Assembly (NCBI GenBank): GCA_964036195.1
Contig: OZ038453.1
Coordinates: forward strand, 15,785,206-15,849,205
Reading direction: 5' to 3'
DNA: 64,000 bases
From: Sphaerolaimus hirsutus
Lineage: Eukaryota > Nematoda > Chromadorea > Monhysterida > Sphaerolaimidae
The notes below the pieces were generated by a model. It did not search any database and was not told where the DNA came from. It saw only the letters and a list, made by a program, of their open reading frames with translations. Below, one piece after another: positions 46,201 through 53,704 of the stretch (positions are counted from its first letter, which is position 1; each line of letters starts with the position of its first letter). The translations under genes and the position numbers were made by a program.

Positions 46201-49200
46201 GTTATTAGAGTACATAATGAGGGCTGTAGTGCATGTGCACTTGCATTGTTTTGGTTATTCATTTGATACTGCTCAATTTTTCTGAAGAATTGATAAATCA
46301 GTTGTTATTTATTTAAGTTTTTCAATTTATCATATATTAGTGGTATCAAGTGAGTAGTGATGGAAAAGCGCCAGGAAAAATGGCGCCATGGCGTCATTCA
46401 AAATTATGGCGCCAGCGCCAAGATGGCGCCAGGCGCCAATGGCGCCACGGCGCCATCTGAAATAATGGCGTCAGGCCCCAAAGGGCGCCAGAAACAATGG
46501 CGCCGGGCGCCAAAATGGCGCCAACAATAACAGTCACCATTTTAGCATGTATATTCTAACAGAAGCATTTTTTGTTAAGGGCAATATGTTATAACAGTTA
46601 CCTGATGAATAAAATACACAACAACATCATAATCAAGGATATAATACATTTATCAACTCAAATGTCATTTGTGGTTATAAACAATTTACAATTGACCCTG
46701 AAGTTACATGAGACAGCATTGAATTGGTATTTGTACAGAAAATATATTTTATGTTGAGTTGCCACATATTTATACCACCTTCAAATGAAAATTTTGTGAC
46801 ATGTAAAAATGAAATAAGATAGGGTTGTGTTTAGAATAGGACAGAAGATAATAAGAATGCATTGAGAATGATGTTTCATATTTTGTATTTTGTATAGAAG
46901 GAAATTGACTACCGTATGTCTCCGAGTATAATTCCCCCCCCCCCCGATCATAGTGCCCGGGGCATTATACATTGCAAAAAGTTCCATGCATAGTGCCCGG
47001 GCACTATGCAATGCACAAAAAATATTTCGCAAACGATACGGATTACTAAAGACACTCCCATGAATTTTCTCTTTTTGCGCCTGTTGCATGAAGATGAAAG
47101 GATCTATCAGGAATCAAAGGAATCAAAGATGGTTACAAAGGTGTTCAGCATCGGCTGATCATTAGTTGGATTGCATAGTGCCCGGGCACTATGCACAGCA
47201 CTTGGAAAGTGTTTGAAAAAAGCCCCAAATTTGTATAGTGCCCCGGGAATTATACTCGGAGAAATACGGTAGTTGTTATATCTGCTACTACCATTATACC
47301 AGATTATTACATGCTAGCAAGCATAGATGGAAGTTATCACACTAGAGTGTAACAAAACTGGTGTAAATGCACTAGTGTCATTTTTTGCCATGCCAAATGA
47401 AAACATTCTGGTGCTAATCTCAGCGTGGGGGCATAGTGTTGCTGTTTATGTGGAATAAAAACAATGAACAGCAAGCCAAACTTGTAATTCTAGCAAAAAA
47501 AGTGACATGGTTGAATATGCTAAATAATAAAATGATGTCACTCAGCAGATAAGGTACTTGTATATGGAATAATGTAAGCACTCATCGCGGCATTTGGCGC
47601 CATTTCTGGCGCCATGAAAAACAATGGCGCCGGGCGCCAAATTGGCGCCAGCAAAAATGGCGCCAAGCGCCAAGGGCGCCATGGCGCCATTCGAAATGAT
47701 GGCGCCAGCGCCAAGAGGGCGCCAGAGAAAATGGCGCCATGGCGCTGGCGCCCTTTGGCGCCATTAATTGGCGCCAGCGCCATGGCGCCATTCCATCACT
47801 ACAAGTGAGTAACAAAAACAATGTGAGTGCACATGCACCGCAGCGTCTGTTATTTACTTTAATAATCATGGAAACCCAGTACCGCTAATCCACCATGCCA
47901 TGCTAATCCCCCTCGCTAGTCATCTATGTCCCAGTGAATTAGGGGTATAGATGACTAGCGGGTAAAAATTCATGACTGGTGGGTCTTCATGACTAGTGGG
48001 TTTAGATAACTAGTTGGTCTAACTTACAACAAATTTTTTACATTCACATAAATACTTCGAACTACAATGTGTCGCTAAAATACTACAACCCCCCAAAAAT
48101 GCCAAAAAAAACACAAAACAAATAAATTTTCAGGCAGCCATAACCCAACGCGATTCCGCACTGGCCTCATTACGCGAACAGATGGAACAAAATGAAGAGG
48201 TTATTATTCGGGTATATAGAGAAAAAGAAAATCGATTGCAAACTGAATTGGCTGATATACAATATCAGTTGCAGCAGGCGGACAGGTGATTTTTGAGTTA
48301 CGATTCAGTTAAATTGATGTCCACTTTCCGCTTTCTGAAAGCAAAATTTTAAATTTTCCGTTTTCCAGTGGCGGAAAAATTTTACCTTGCCATTTACCGG
48401 CAACAGAAAAGTTTTTACCTGTCTATTTCTGTTTTTCCATTTTCATTTTTCCAGTAGCTGAACAGTGAAGGGCAACCGAGTTGCCATTTTACAGGGCATT
48501 TTACTGACTTTTGGCACTTTGCATGAAATTAGACATTTTACAGGGCATTTTACATAACTTTTAACACTTTGCATGACATTTGACAGTTTACAGGGAATTT
48601 TACATGAGTTTTGACAATTTGCATGACATTTTTCATTTTACAGGGCATTTTACATTACTTTTTCAACTTGGTATGACATTTTACATTTTACATGGTCTGG
48701 TGGTATTGGGACCTCGACCTGACCGAACCTTATTTCTGTCATTTTTCAATCTAAAAAATAATCTCTGATTTTTTCTGAAACACAGAAACGAGCAGCGTCT
48801 ATTGACGGAAATTCAGAAACTGCGGGATGCTAATTCTAGTTTGGAATTGCGACTGCAAACCGCTAGTGCGGAAAAATTGGGTCTTCAGAGAATGGTCAGT
48901 TTTTAGGGGGTATCGGATTTTGGGGGAACTAAATAGTTACCGTATATCCTCGAATATGCCCCCTCAAGAAACTCCCCCCCCCCCTCAAATCTCACCATGT
49001 AGGTAGGTAAGTGAGTAACTCCTCCCCTAGAATAGAATACCTAACTACCCCCCCCCCATTACGTCACATGTATGAAAAATATATTCGGTAAAGTATAAGT
49101 ACAGTATATCCTTGAATAAGACCCACTAGAATAACTCCCTCCATTGAAGTCTTAATTTCCTCTTTAAAATTCTACATACTTTTTCCAGTGTAAACAATTA

Positions 49201-50950
49201 GAGCGGCAATTATTTTCCGCGCGCGAGCGAATTTCATCGAATCCTTCGAACAATCCAAATCAACAAATGAGACATCAAAATTTGTGCTGCAAACAATGCG
49301 GGGAGCCGGTCAGCCCGGACAGCGGATTTGGGGAGGTAAATTGTTTGTTGACTTTTTTATTGTTCGAATTTTCAACTGATAGCAAGATTTTTGTGTGCCT
49401 ATCTAGTGAATTTAATCAACAACTTAACTCCGGTGACGTAAGGGTATACAAGTTTGCACCAGATCGATACGAATGGTTATGTTTCAAGTTCATCAATTTC
49501 ATTAAACGGATTGCTAGCGTCTCACAGCTGATTTTGTTCATTAAAATCATTTCATTCATTTCATTCACTCATTATCTTCATAAAATACTATTTTACGTTT
49601 CTTTGGATCGGTGCCAATATTCGCTGCACAGCTGGCGTGGTGCGCACGAAGGATGGTGCGTGCATATTCGACTATTTCCTTCACTACGATAGTTTAGCAA
49701 TAAGTCACTCAAGTTTCAATTGTAATTTTAATATTAAATGAAAAATTCCTTCCACGCTCTAGCAGTCCAACATACAGAAATGAATCACCCCCCTCAAATA
49801 CCCCCTGCTAAAGAGCACCCCCCTCAAACAACCCCCCCCCCCCGCACAGTCATCCCACATGCAACACAATTCGCCTCAAAATCACGGAGCCGCTAGCGCC
49901 AAAAGCGGCGCCAAGCGCCACAACGTGACGCCAAATTCTGTTTCTGCAGCTGGCGCCAGCGCCAGCGCCAGTGACGCCAGTTTGCGCCAAGAACTGGACT
50001 GTATGCGGGATGAAATTGGGGGGTTGCGCGGTGCTTTGGACAGGCAAATGCACACTTTGGGGGAGGAGAGGGCTAGTTGGCAGGGGGATAGGGAGAAAGT
50101 TGGTTTTGATTTTGTTGTGTTTTATATATTTTGGGGGGGGGACAAGATTGGAATTTTTTTACATCATTTGATCCTGTACAAATGCATTCTGTGGAAAGGT
50201 CACTGTTCCCATATATTTTGAGAGAAGAGGCAGAAAATGTTACACTTCTGTATCAACACTTACCTGTATCAAAACTTCTAAGAAGTACCTACTGTATTTC
50301 CTCGAAATACCCCCAGGGAGTTTATTTTTTCAGAGTGACATTTTTGAGGGGGTATTTCGAGGGGGGAGGGGTTAATTATTACGCCTGAAATTTTTTGAAA
50401 TTTCAGTACTAATTCGTTGTTTGTAACGTACGCAGACGTAGAAAAATGCAACGATAATCGACAAGAATAAGCGTTTATATAAATACAAATAAATATAAGT
50501 AGGTAGATGGTAAATATAAACACTGTTTTAACATAACACAGTGATTGTTTTAACGTGTGTTCTGCATTGCCTGGATAACAAACGGCAGCTTTTGTGATGT
50601 ACGTTCTGTTTACACTCAATTTGGGGGGGGGGTATTTCGAGGGGGGTAATTCGAGGAAATACGGTAGATATTATACTTACCTAGATTTTGCGCATAAATG
50701 CTGTGAATTTTATAGTGTAATGGATCCTACCCACCATCCATCTCCGATCCTTTTTCCACCAATAATCAAATAACTCGCAATCATTACCATAATCCCCTAA
50801 TCCTACCGTAACCCCACAATGCAGATTCTAAAATACCAGAAAACGCTGCAAGACAGCTACAGCCAATTGTCGCGGCGCAGTCACGAATTGGAACGCGCCC
50901 TGCACATGATGGATCCTTATCACCCCCTGGTCAGGGCGGAGAATGAATGA
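34145..50950 (+). CDS. LZTS: LZTS-family (leucine zipper tumour suppressor-like) gene, 17 exons
   Basis: Gene span; exons 34145-34260, 34835-34991, 35114-35178, 39218-39397, 39855-40004, 41346-41403, 42253-42552, 42737-42924, 43890-44047, 44416-44539, 44620-44872, 45252-45494, 48134-48285, 48786-48894, 49189-49335, 49850-50098 and 50825-50950. The join is 2775 nt, open to a TGA (924 residues); every junction keeps phase. The N-terminal two-thirds are low-complexity, rich in Ser, Gln, Asn and Pro. From about residue 665 there is a coiled coil. The end (SLRQELDCMRDEI, EERASWQGDREK, ILKYQKTLQDSYSQLSRR) follows the C-terminus of vertebrate LZTS1/2/3, which act at synapses and microtubules. Vertebrate proteins are about 600-670 residues, so this one is long. 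If exon 18455-18675 is used, the protein is about 991 residues. Confidence 0.82.
34835..34991 (+). CDS. LZTS: LZTS-like exon, Ser-rich
   Basis: The acceptor is a 16-base C-tract then GCAG at 34834; the donor is GTAGGT at 34992. It encodes VYHTGQSQNSVSGSITSSGN then SKSYALPSGSAGQTSIWCD. Composition is low complexity with no motif recognised. Confidence 0.75.
35114..35178 (+). CDS. LZTS: LZTS-like exon (His-rich)
   Basis: The acceptor is CACTTTGCAG at 35113 and the donor GTTTGT at 35179. It encodes APVSSSSGNAHHGHHYEQIM. It ends with two bases of an Arg or Ser codon, which matches the next exon. Confidence 0.75.
35345..35556. repeat. Inverted repeat of the CCCTGTAAAATGTCAAATG family
   Basis: The left arm is CACGTCCCAAACCCTGTAGA; the right arm, inverted, is CCTATCCCAAACCCCGTAAA. 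The arms reiterate GACATTTGACACTTT/GCATGACATT units. Other copies or halves are near 12122, 18880, 24080, 34670, 39685, 43135, 44285 and 48480-48700, several of them close to exons. Confidence 0.65.
35937..36372. mobile_element. TACCGTA element, ACCTCGAATTATCCCCC subtype
   Basis: The ends are TACCGTATTACCTCGAATTA and TTTCGAGGTAATACGGTA in TA borders. The interior has AATGGGCTGGGGAAATAATA and TCGAATTAGCCCCCC units. It is present again at 60345-60774. Confidence 0.87.
37162..37665. mobile_element. hAT-like element, TSD CAACACAC
   Basis: The ends CATAGTTGTTAAAACG and CTTTTAACAACTCTG are flanked by perfect 8-bp repeats CAACACAC (37154-37161 and 37666-37673). The subterminal zones repeat GTAAATACGTTTACGTTTCC and TACTCGAGTAC motifs. 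Same family as 15636-16410; a partial copy is near 34370-34515. Confidence 0.85.
39218..39397 (+). CDS. LZTS: LZTS-like exon (FSDYGSRAM)
   Basis: The acceptor is CCCAACCCCCCAG at 39217 and the donor GTTTGT at 39398. It encodes a Gln/Ser-rich stretch, then HSSGFSDYGSRAMVLPGEGE and APPLPKH. The SDYGSR piece is faintly like the SDSGRNS motif of vertebrate LZTS, which I treat as suggestive only. Confidence 0.75.
39855..40004 (+). CDS. LZTS: LZTS-like exon
   Basis: The acceptor is CACAAATTCAG at 39854 and the donor GTTCGT at 40005. It encodes HQSRSALATTANPVTKSDAM then GDGHTNYEHTYWSTAKTQPD. No motif recognised. Confidence 0.75.
40382..40999. mobile_element. hAT-like element (618 bp), TSD TGTGCAGC
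   Basis: The ends TAGGGTTGGAAAAAA and TCGGCCAACCCTA are flanked by perfect 8-bp repeats TGTGCAGC (40374-40381 and 41000-41007). The subterminal zones are AAAAAACGTTTTTTTT units. It has the same TAGGGTTGG end as the GGTTC elements but a different subterminal unit. Confidence 0.87.
41037..41232. mobile_element. TACCGTA element, GCTTGAATAATCCCCC subtype
   Basis: The ends are TACCGTATTTGCTTGAATAA and ATTCAAGCAAATACGGTA. At 196 bp it is a shortened relative of 17777-18106 and ends 114 bases before an LZTS-like exon. Confidence 0.87.
41346..41403 (+). CDS. LZTS: LZTS-like exon (short, Pro-rich)
   Basis: The acceptor is TTTTTACCCAG at 41345 and the donor GTAAAA at 41404. It is 58 nt and encodes SLPPPARLMPFSGVAPRKE. 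Small, but phase-consistent on both sides. Confidence 0.68.
41798..42216. mobile_element. TACCGTA element, TTCCTCGAAATACCCCC subtype
   Basis: The ends are TACCGTATTTCCTCGAAATA and TATTTCGAGGAAATACGGTA. The interior has GGGGGGTATTTCGAGG units and the conserved core (ACGTGTGTTCTGCACTACGC). It ends 36 bases before the next LZTS-like exon. Confidence 0.9.
42253..42552 (+). CDS. LZTS: LZTS-like exon, 100 codons
   Basis: The acceptor is CCCCCAATCTCAG at 42252 and the donor GTGAGT at 42553; phase 0 at both ends. It encodes QLVRPKPQRVTPGPGSQTAL, a Ser/Gly/Gln-rich middle, and GFWPSESGEKPLNKSAFDLS. Two other frames are open, but only this one joins both neighbours. Confidence 0.8.
42737..42924 (+). 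CDS. LZTS: LZTS-like exon, Arg/Ser-rich
   Basis: The acceptor is ATTTTTCAG at 42736 and the donor GTTGGT at 42925. It encodes SSSHRGVWKRSPSRTSQNRL then YHNPGYRNQPNSAISQGNIG. The donor was chosen because it alone gives the phase the next exon needs. Confidence 0.75.
43279..43741. mobile_element. CAGT(T/C)(G/A)TCCCCGGG-ended element, TA target (463 bp)
   Basis: The left end is CAGTTGTCCCCGGGTTATCG and the right end, inverted, is CAGTCATCCCCGGGTTATCG, with TA on both sides (43277-43278 and 43742-43743), as in Tc1/mariner/pogo elements. The interior repeats GGTTATCGGGTTCCCCG(C/G)ATT in both orientations. Confidence 0.82.
43890..44047 (+). CDS. LZTS: LZTS-like exon
   Basis: The acceptor is AAAATTTCCAG at 43889 and the donor GTTAGT at 44048. 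It encodes QLQEAANLSPEWAELQNIGA then RSYAAPSSRENKTESKNSSN. An overlapping frame is open for 30 codons but meets a stop before the donor. Confidence 0.77.
44416..44539 (+). CDS. LZTS: LZTS-like exon, Ser/Asn-rich
   Basis: The acceptor is AACTTTCAG at 44415 and the donor GTCTGT at 44540. It encodes SSDRQSRSSQSKTTANSSQI, five Asn and MIAGRSRSQHPV. Phases match. Confidence 0.77.
44620..44872 (+). CDS. LZTS: LZTS-like exon, acidic helix
   Basis: The acceptor is CACACGCAG at 44619 and the donor GTCAAT at 44873. It encodes GFPKGPGEQDYEDLVPEFVD, LLMEHLSEQELRQHRAF and NRTAYMHKSVYDQ. Unlike its neighbours it looks folded, with an amphipathic DLLMEHLSEQELRQH helix. No family recognised for this part. 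Confidence 0.8.
45252..45494 (+). CDS. LZTS: LZTS-like exon, Gln/Pro/His-rich
   Basis: The acceptor is CCCCCTCTCAG at 45251 and the donor GTGACT at 45495; phase 0 at both ends. It encodes PAEPPPIDPGPSKHQTRPKS, then HQQQQIYANFGGEASNLQAS and HKDVVTEME, where the coiled coil may begin. Confidence 0.8.
45568..45903. repeat. Long near-perfect hairpin (2 x 164 bp, 8-base loop)
   Basis: The left arm starts TAAACCCCTGTCAACTTCAT, and the right arm is its inverse, ending GTTGACAGGGGTTTA. I count about five mismatches, all transitions, and the loop near 45732-45739 reads CGTTTACA. It lies in the LZTS-like intron 45495-48133, 73 bases after an exon, so the pre-mRNA could fold into a long duplex. Both strands are open because they are the same sequence. 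Confidence 0.93.
46355..47811. mobile_element. hAT-like element with ATGGCGCCA arrays, TSD CAAGTGAG
   Basis: The ends TAGTGATGGAA and TTCCATCACTA are flanked by perfect 8-bp repeats CAAGTGAG (46347-46354 and 47812-47819). The subterminal arrays at 46370-46530 and 47580-47800 consist of ATGGCGCCA, GGCGCCAGCGCCA and similar. No transposase frame. Isolated GGCGCCA patches at 7430-8050, 23905, 31590 and 38270 look like relatives. Confidence 0.88.
46910..47271. mobile_element. TACCGTA element, GTCTCCGAGTATAATTCCCC subtype
   Basis: The ends are TACCGTATGTCTCCGAGTAT and ATACTCGGAGAAATACGGTA in TA borders. The interior repeats CATAGTGCCCGGGCACTATG several times, a self-complementary unit that resembles the end's TATAATTCCC(G) junction (TATAGTGCCCCGGGAATTAT near 47234). 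It is innermost of three nested insertions. Confidence 0.87.
48134..48285 (+). CDS. LZTS: LZTS-like exon, start of coiled coil
   Basis: The acceptor is AATTTTCAG at 48133 and the donor GTGATT at 48286. It encodes RDSALASLREQMEQNEEVII then VYREKENRLQTELADIQYQL. This fits the REAELQQLRDSLDENEA/YEERQ region of vertebrate LZTS2 in spacing and charge. Confidence 0.87.
48786..48894 (+). CDS. LZTS: LZTS-like exon, coiled coil
   Basis: The acceptor is GAAACACAG at 48785 and the donor GTCAGT at 48895. It encodes NEQRLLTEIQKLRDANSSLE then LRLQTASAEKLGLQRM, with regular heptads. Confidence 0.85.
49189..49335 (+). CDS. LZTS: LZTS-like exon with Cys cluster (CCKQCGEP)
   Basis: The acceptor is CTTTTTCCAG at 49188 and the donor GTAAAT at 49336; phase 0. 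It encodes CKQLERQLFSARERI, an Asn/Pro linker, and NLCCKQCGEPVSPDSGFGE. The C-C-x-x-C-G cluster is like half of a zinc ribbon and is unusual for an LZTS protein. Confidence 0.82.
49850..50098 (+). CDS. LZTS: LZTS-like exon, conserved C-terminal coiled coil
   Basis: The acceptor is a C-tract then GCACAG at 49849; the donor is GTTGGT at 50099; phase 0. The first half is an Ala/Ser spacer coded by AGCGCC/GGCGCC repeats. The second half (ASLRQELDCMRDEIGGLRGA, EERASWQGDREK) matches the SLR..ERLR.EL and ERLAWQ.EKE blocks of LZTS. Confidence 0.9.
50290..50666. mobile_element. TACCGTA element, TTCCTCGAAATACCCCC subtype
   Basis: The left end is TACTGTATTTCCTCGAAATA and the right end ATTCGAGGAAATACGGTA. 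It has the conserved core (ACGTGTGTTCTGCATTGCC). It lies in the last LZTS-like intron. Confidence 0.88.
50825..50950 (+). CDS. LZTS: LZTS-like terminal exon with stop
   Basis: The acceptor is CACAATGCAG at 50824 and the stop TGA is at 50948-50950. It encodes ILKYQKTLQDSYSQLSRRSH, ELERALHMMDPYHPLV and RAENE. It matches the V(I)xYQKQLQxxYxxMYRRNxxLExxLxxL ending of vertebrate LZTS, which is the best family evidence in the gene. The vertebrate PDZ-binding tail (ATEI) is absent. Confidence 0.92.
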   Translation: MLKYQKTLQDSYSQLSRRSHELERALHMMDPYHPLVRAENE

Positions 50951-51014
50951 CTACTGCGCTGGGGCTAAATCCAATTGGAGTGTATGCGTGTATGTAAGGC
51001 GCCCTACACGCAGT

Positions 51015-51143
51015 TATCGTATTTACTCGAATAATCCCCCCTCTTGAATAATTACCCCCATTGAATGATTCCCCCTCGAATATCCCCCCTCGAAAAACTC
51101 AGACGAAAAATTCCCCTGGAGAATTATTCGAGTAAATGCGGTA
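51015..51143. mobile_element. TACCGTA-like element, TTTACTCGAATAATCCCCC subtype (129 bp)
   Basis: The left end is TATCGTATTTACTCGAATAA and the right end TATTCGAGTAAATGCGGTA. The interior has CCTCGAATATCCCCCC. It lies 65 bases past the LZTS-like stop, so it is probably in the 3' UTR. Confidence 0.8.
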
Positions 51144-52933
51144 AGTGTGCGCCTTATATTCAAATCGAATTTGGGTCCTGGTCTTTGTTGAGTAATTCAA
51201 TGAGATTGCAATATTGTTGACTGCCTTTGTGTGCACATCGTGGCTCATCATTTTGAATGAATTGTTCCCCAGTTATCTGGTAATTTATTGATGTGTCAAA
51301 TATCAGTATTTGATGAATCCTAGCTGCAATCATAGACTGAAAATGGGTGTGTGATGCATTGTGAAAGGGGTGTGAAGTATCATTGTGATCACTTGTGAAG
51401 TTTCACTTCACATTAAATCACACGCAGCACTTCACAAATTCATCCAGTCTGCTATCCACGTGCATCACGAACTCATTTGTCATATATTTAGTATTTTTGT
51501 AATAAGTGCATTCAGTCCATAACGATGACATCTGTAAATTTTGTTATTTTTTACAATTTTGTTGTTGTTTTTCTCAGATTTTATGTAAATAGACGGTTTT
51601 TGCACAATGTCTTGTCTTACCTACTACGGATGCATTTAAAACTTTATCATCAAATGATCCTTTTCGATGGGCATGATGCTACTTAATGAGCATAATTAAT
51701 TTTTATTTTTCTTCTTCATTTAGTACAATGTGTGAATGCAATAAATATATTTATTCAAAAATTATAAATTTCCCATTTTCTGATGTCGTTTTGCTCATTT
51801 GAATCTTTCTTCCGCCATTTTTCTTCAGCAACGCTTTTGATTCTTGAATTTCTGACAATATTAAGTCGGGAATTACCTAATCAGTCTCGTCAACTTACAG
51901 AGATACCTTGCTTTCATTTTCCCAATCTATATGCACTCATTTTCTCTCCTAATTTTGCACATTTTGCCTAATTTTACATTTCGGTGCTAATTTTTCAAGT
52001 GCCAATGTCTGCCAAAACTGCATATTGTAAAATATCGAGTGGAAATGAAAAGTTAGATTTTTTGCTATGGCTGCCTTTTTATGGTTGATAACATTGGATA
52101 TGGATTCTTTTGTGAGAAAAATGAATAAACACGATGATAAATAAATTATGCACAACTATAACAAGGAAACACTTATGTATTTGTCTTTGGAAAATTTGGT
52201 AAACTTTGAAGTTTTTACTTGAAAGAAATCAGTGATCTTGCTTATCACATCATTATTAAAATAACGAATTCTGAAGGAATACAATTGAAGAGAAGGGCCT
52301 AAACGGAGAAATCGTATTTATGGTTTTACGTGAGAAATGTGCAGACGCAGAGTATTTGAGTTAGTTTCTTTTTTCACAATGATTGTGAAGGAACGAAAAA
52401 ATCGGTGAAGATTGGGTTACTCGGCTGACCGCACACTATCACACATTTTTCTGAAGAAAACACGATGACGTTATGGTTAAAAAAATTTTGTTTTGGAAAT
52501 GTGAAAACAAACGTTTTGGGCGTGAAGCTTTCAGTGCTTTACGTACCCCCTTTTTCTTTAAGATTTTTGTGAAACTGCGTTCACAGTACCGCATTGGCGC
52601 GTAGGACATAAGTATACTGGGGTGACCGCACGCTATGCAATTTTCTGAAGGAAACATCATGACGTCATCATTTATAAAATAAAATCGTTCCAAAAAAAGA
52701 AGGAAAAAAACGTTCCGAAAAAACATTCGCCGTTTGTACGCAACTCTTCTTCTTTTTATATTATATTTTCTTTTTGTGAAGGTGTGTAGATAAGTTATCG
52801 ACTAAGACATAAGTAATTTTGGGCTCATACATTGCGGTCCGCCGAGTATATGTGCTGTCTTAAGCGGCGTTGTCTACGGAGTATGCTGTAATGCCGCGGA
52901 AAGTCCAAACCATTGGATCACTTTCAATTTCGA

Positions 52934-53353
52934 TAGGGTTCAAACGGGATTGATTTGTTGACATCGGGATTTGGGTTTCGAGATCGGATTCGGAATTTTG
53001 GAGATTGTTCTGATATTAGAAGTGTTTCTTTGATTTGCCACAAAAATGGTATAAAATACACCTGGATACCATAACAGTGGCATAAATTAGACAATGGGGA
53101 TTTCCATTCACATTTCTTAGTGCAAAAAGTTATTTTTATACTTTTTTTTATCATTTCCACTAATTTTTCCGGTATCTGCACTGGGATCACGGAATCTGGA
53201 CTGGGAATTGAAAATTTTCGGGGCCGGGATCGGGATCAGAATTCGTTTTTTAAATTAGATTTCTGGATCGAGGTTTCGGGATTGGGTTTAGACCGTTAAA
53301 TCCCGAAATTTTCCGGGATCCGGGATCGGGATCGGGACCCCGTCTGAACCCTA
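52934..53353. mobile_element. Element with GGGATC reiterations, TAGGGTTCA ends
   Basis: The ends are TAGGGTTCAAACGGG and CCCCGTCTGAACCCTA. The subterminal parts are GGGATCGGGATCGGGAC and GGGATTTGGGTTTCGAGATC. The flanks do not show a clear 8-bp duplication. It resembles the GGTTC elements in plan. Confidence 0.65.
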
Positions 53354-53408
53354 CCCTTCAATAACTCTCGAATCAAAAACTCTAAAAAATGATAATTCTA
53401 AATGGGTT

Positions 53409-53426
53409 TTATTCGATAATTTATTG
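53409..53426 (-). promoter_or_regulatory. Two poly(A) signals of the membrane-protein gene
   Basis: On the minus strand AATAAA occurs at 53421-53426 and again at 53409-53414, 36-53 bases past the stop codon. Confidence 0.65.
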
Positions 53427-53461
53427 TGTTCGAGAAATAGATCATGTTTTTAAATACATTA

Positions 53462-53704
53462 TTACACATTATCATAGAAACTTCTCTGATCATCCTCCAT
53501 AGAACTGTGAAGCACCATTTTTTTCTCCGGCGAAATTTCATCTGTTTTAGTTAATGACAAACTGTCAATGCTGCAAATATTATCATCACAATTGTAATTC
53601 TGATTTTCGAAGTTATTTGGCACCGTTTGTGCAGTGTTCACATTTTCATTTCGAATGTGAATTACGGTGTTCATTGAATCGATATCTGTTGATAGACTGC
53701 GTTC
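53462..53704 (-). CDS. Membrane protein, terminal exon (tail)
   Basis: The acceptor is TTTTGCAG (minus) and the stop is TAA. It encodes ERSLSTDIDSMNTVIHIRNE to SSMEDDQRSFYDNV. The last residues give a Tyr-x-Asn motif and an Asp-x-Val carboxyl end. Confidence 0.75.
   Translation of the reverse strand, partial: ERSLSTDIDSMNTVIHIRNENVNTAQTVPNNFENQNYNCDDNICSIDSLSLTKTDEISPEKKMVLHSSMEDDQRSFYDNV

Larger units (their letters stand above)
46044..48017. mobile_element. Foldback element with CTAGTCATCTA(A/T)(A/G)CCC reiterations
   Basis: The left side (46044-46160) repeats GGTAGTCATCTAAACCCGCT, CTAGTC and CTAGTCATCTATGCCCC. The right side (about 47880-48017) has the inverse, ending GGGTTTAGATAACTAGTTGG. 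Borders are approximate. It contains the hAT-like element 46355-47811, which contains 46910-47271. Confidence 0.72.
50951..53461. other. Convergent intergenic region (LZTS-like and membrane protein 3' ends)
   Basis: It holds a short TACCGTA-like element (51015-51143), AT-rich unique sequence to about 52900, and a GGGATCGGGATC repeat element (52934-53353). AATAAA at 51740-51745 is a possible LZTS-like poly(A) signal. No gene is seen. Confidence 0.6.

Noticed and set aside
47538-47869. Trp/Arg/Ala-rich open frames
   Set aside because: They come from the ATGGCGCCA array of the hAT-like element, which has few stops in any frame.
49336-49692. Extension of the Cys-cluster exon to 141 codons
   Set aside because: The frame simply reads into the intron past a good GTAAAT donor; composition changes sharply there.
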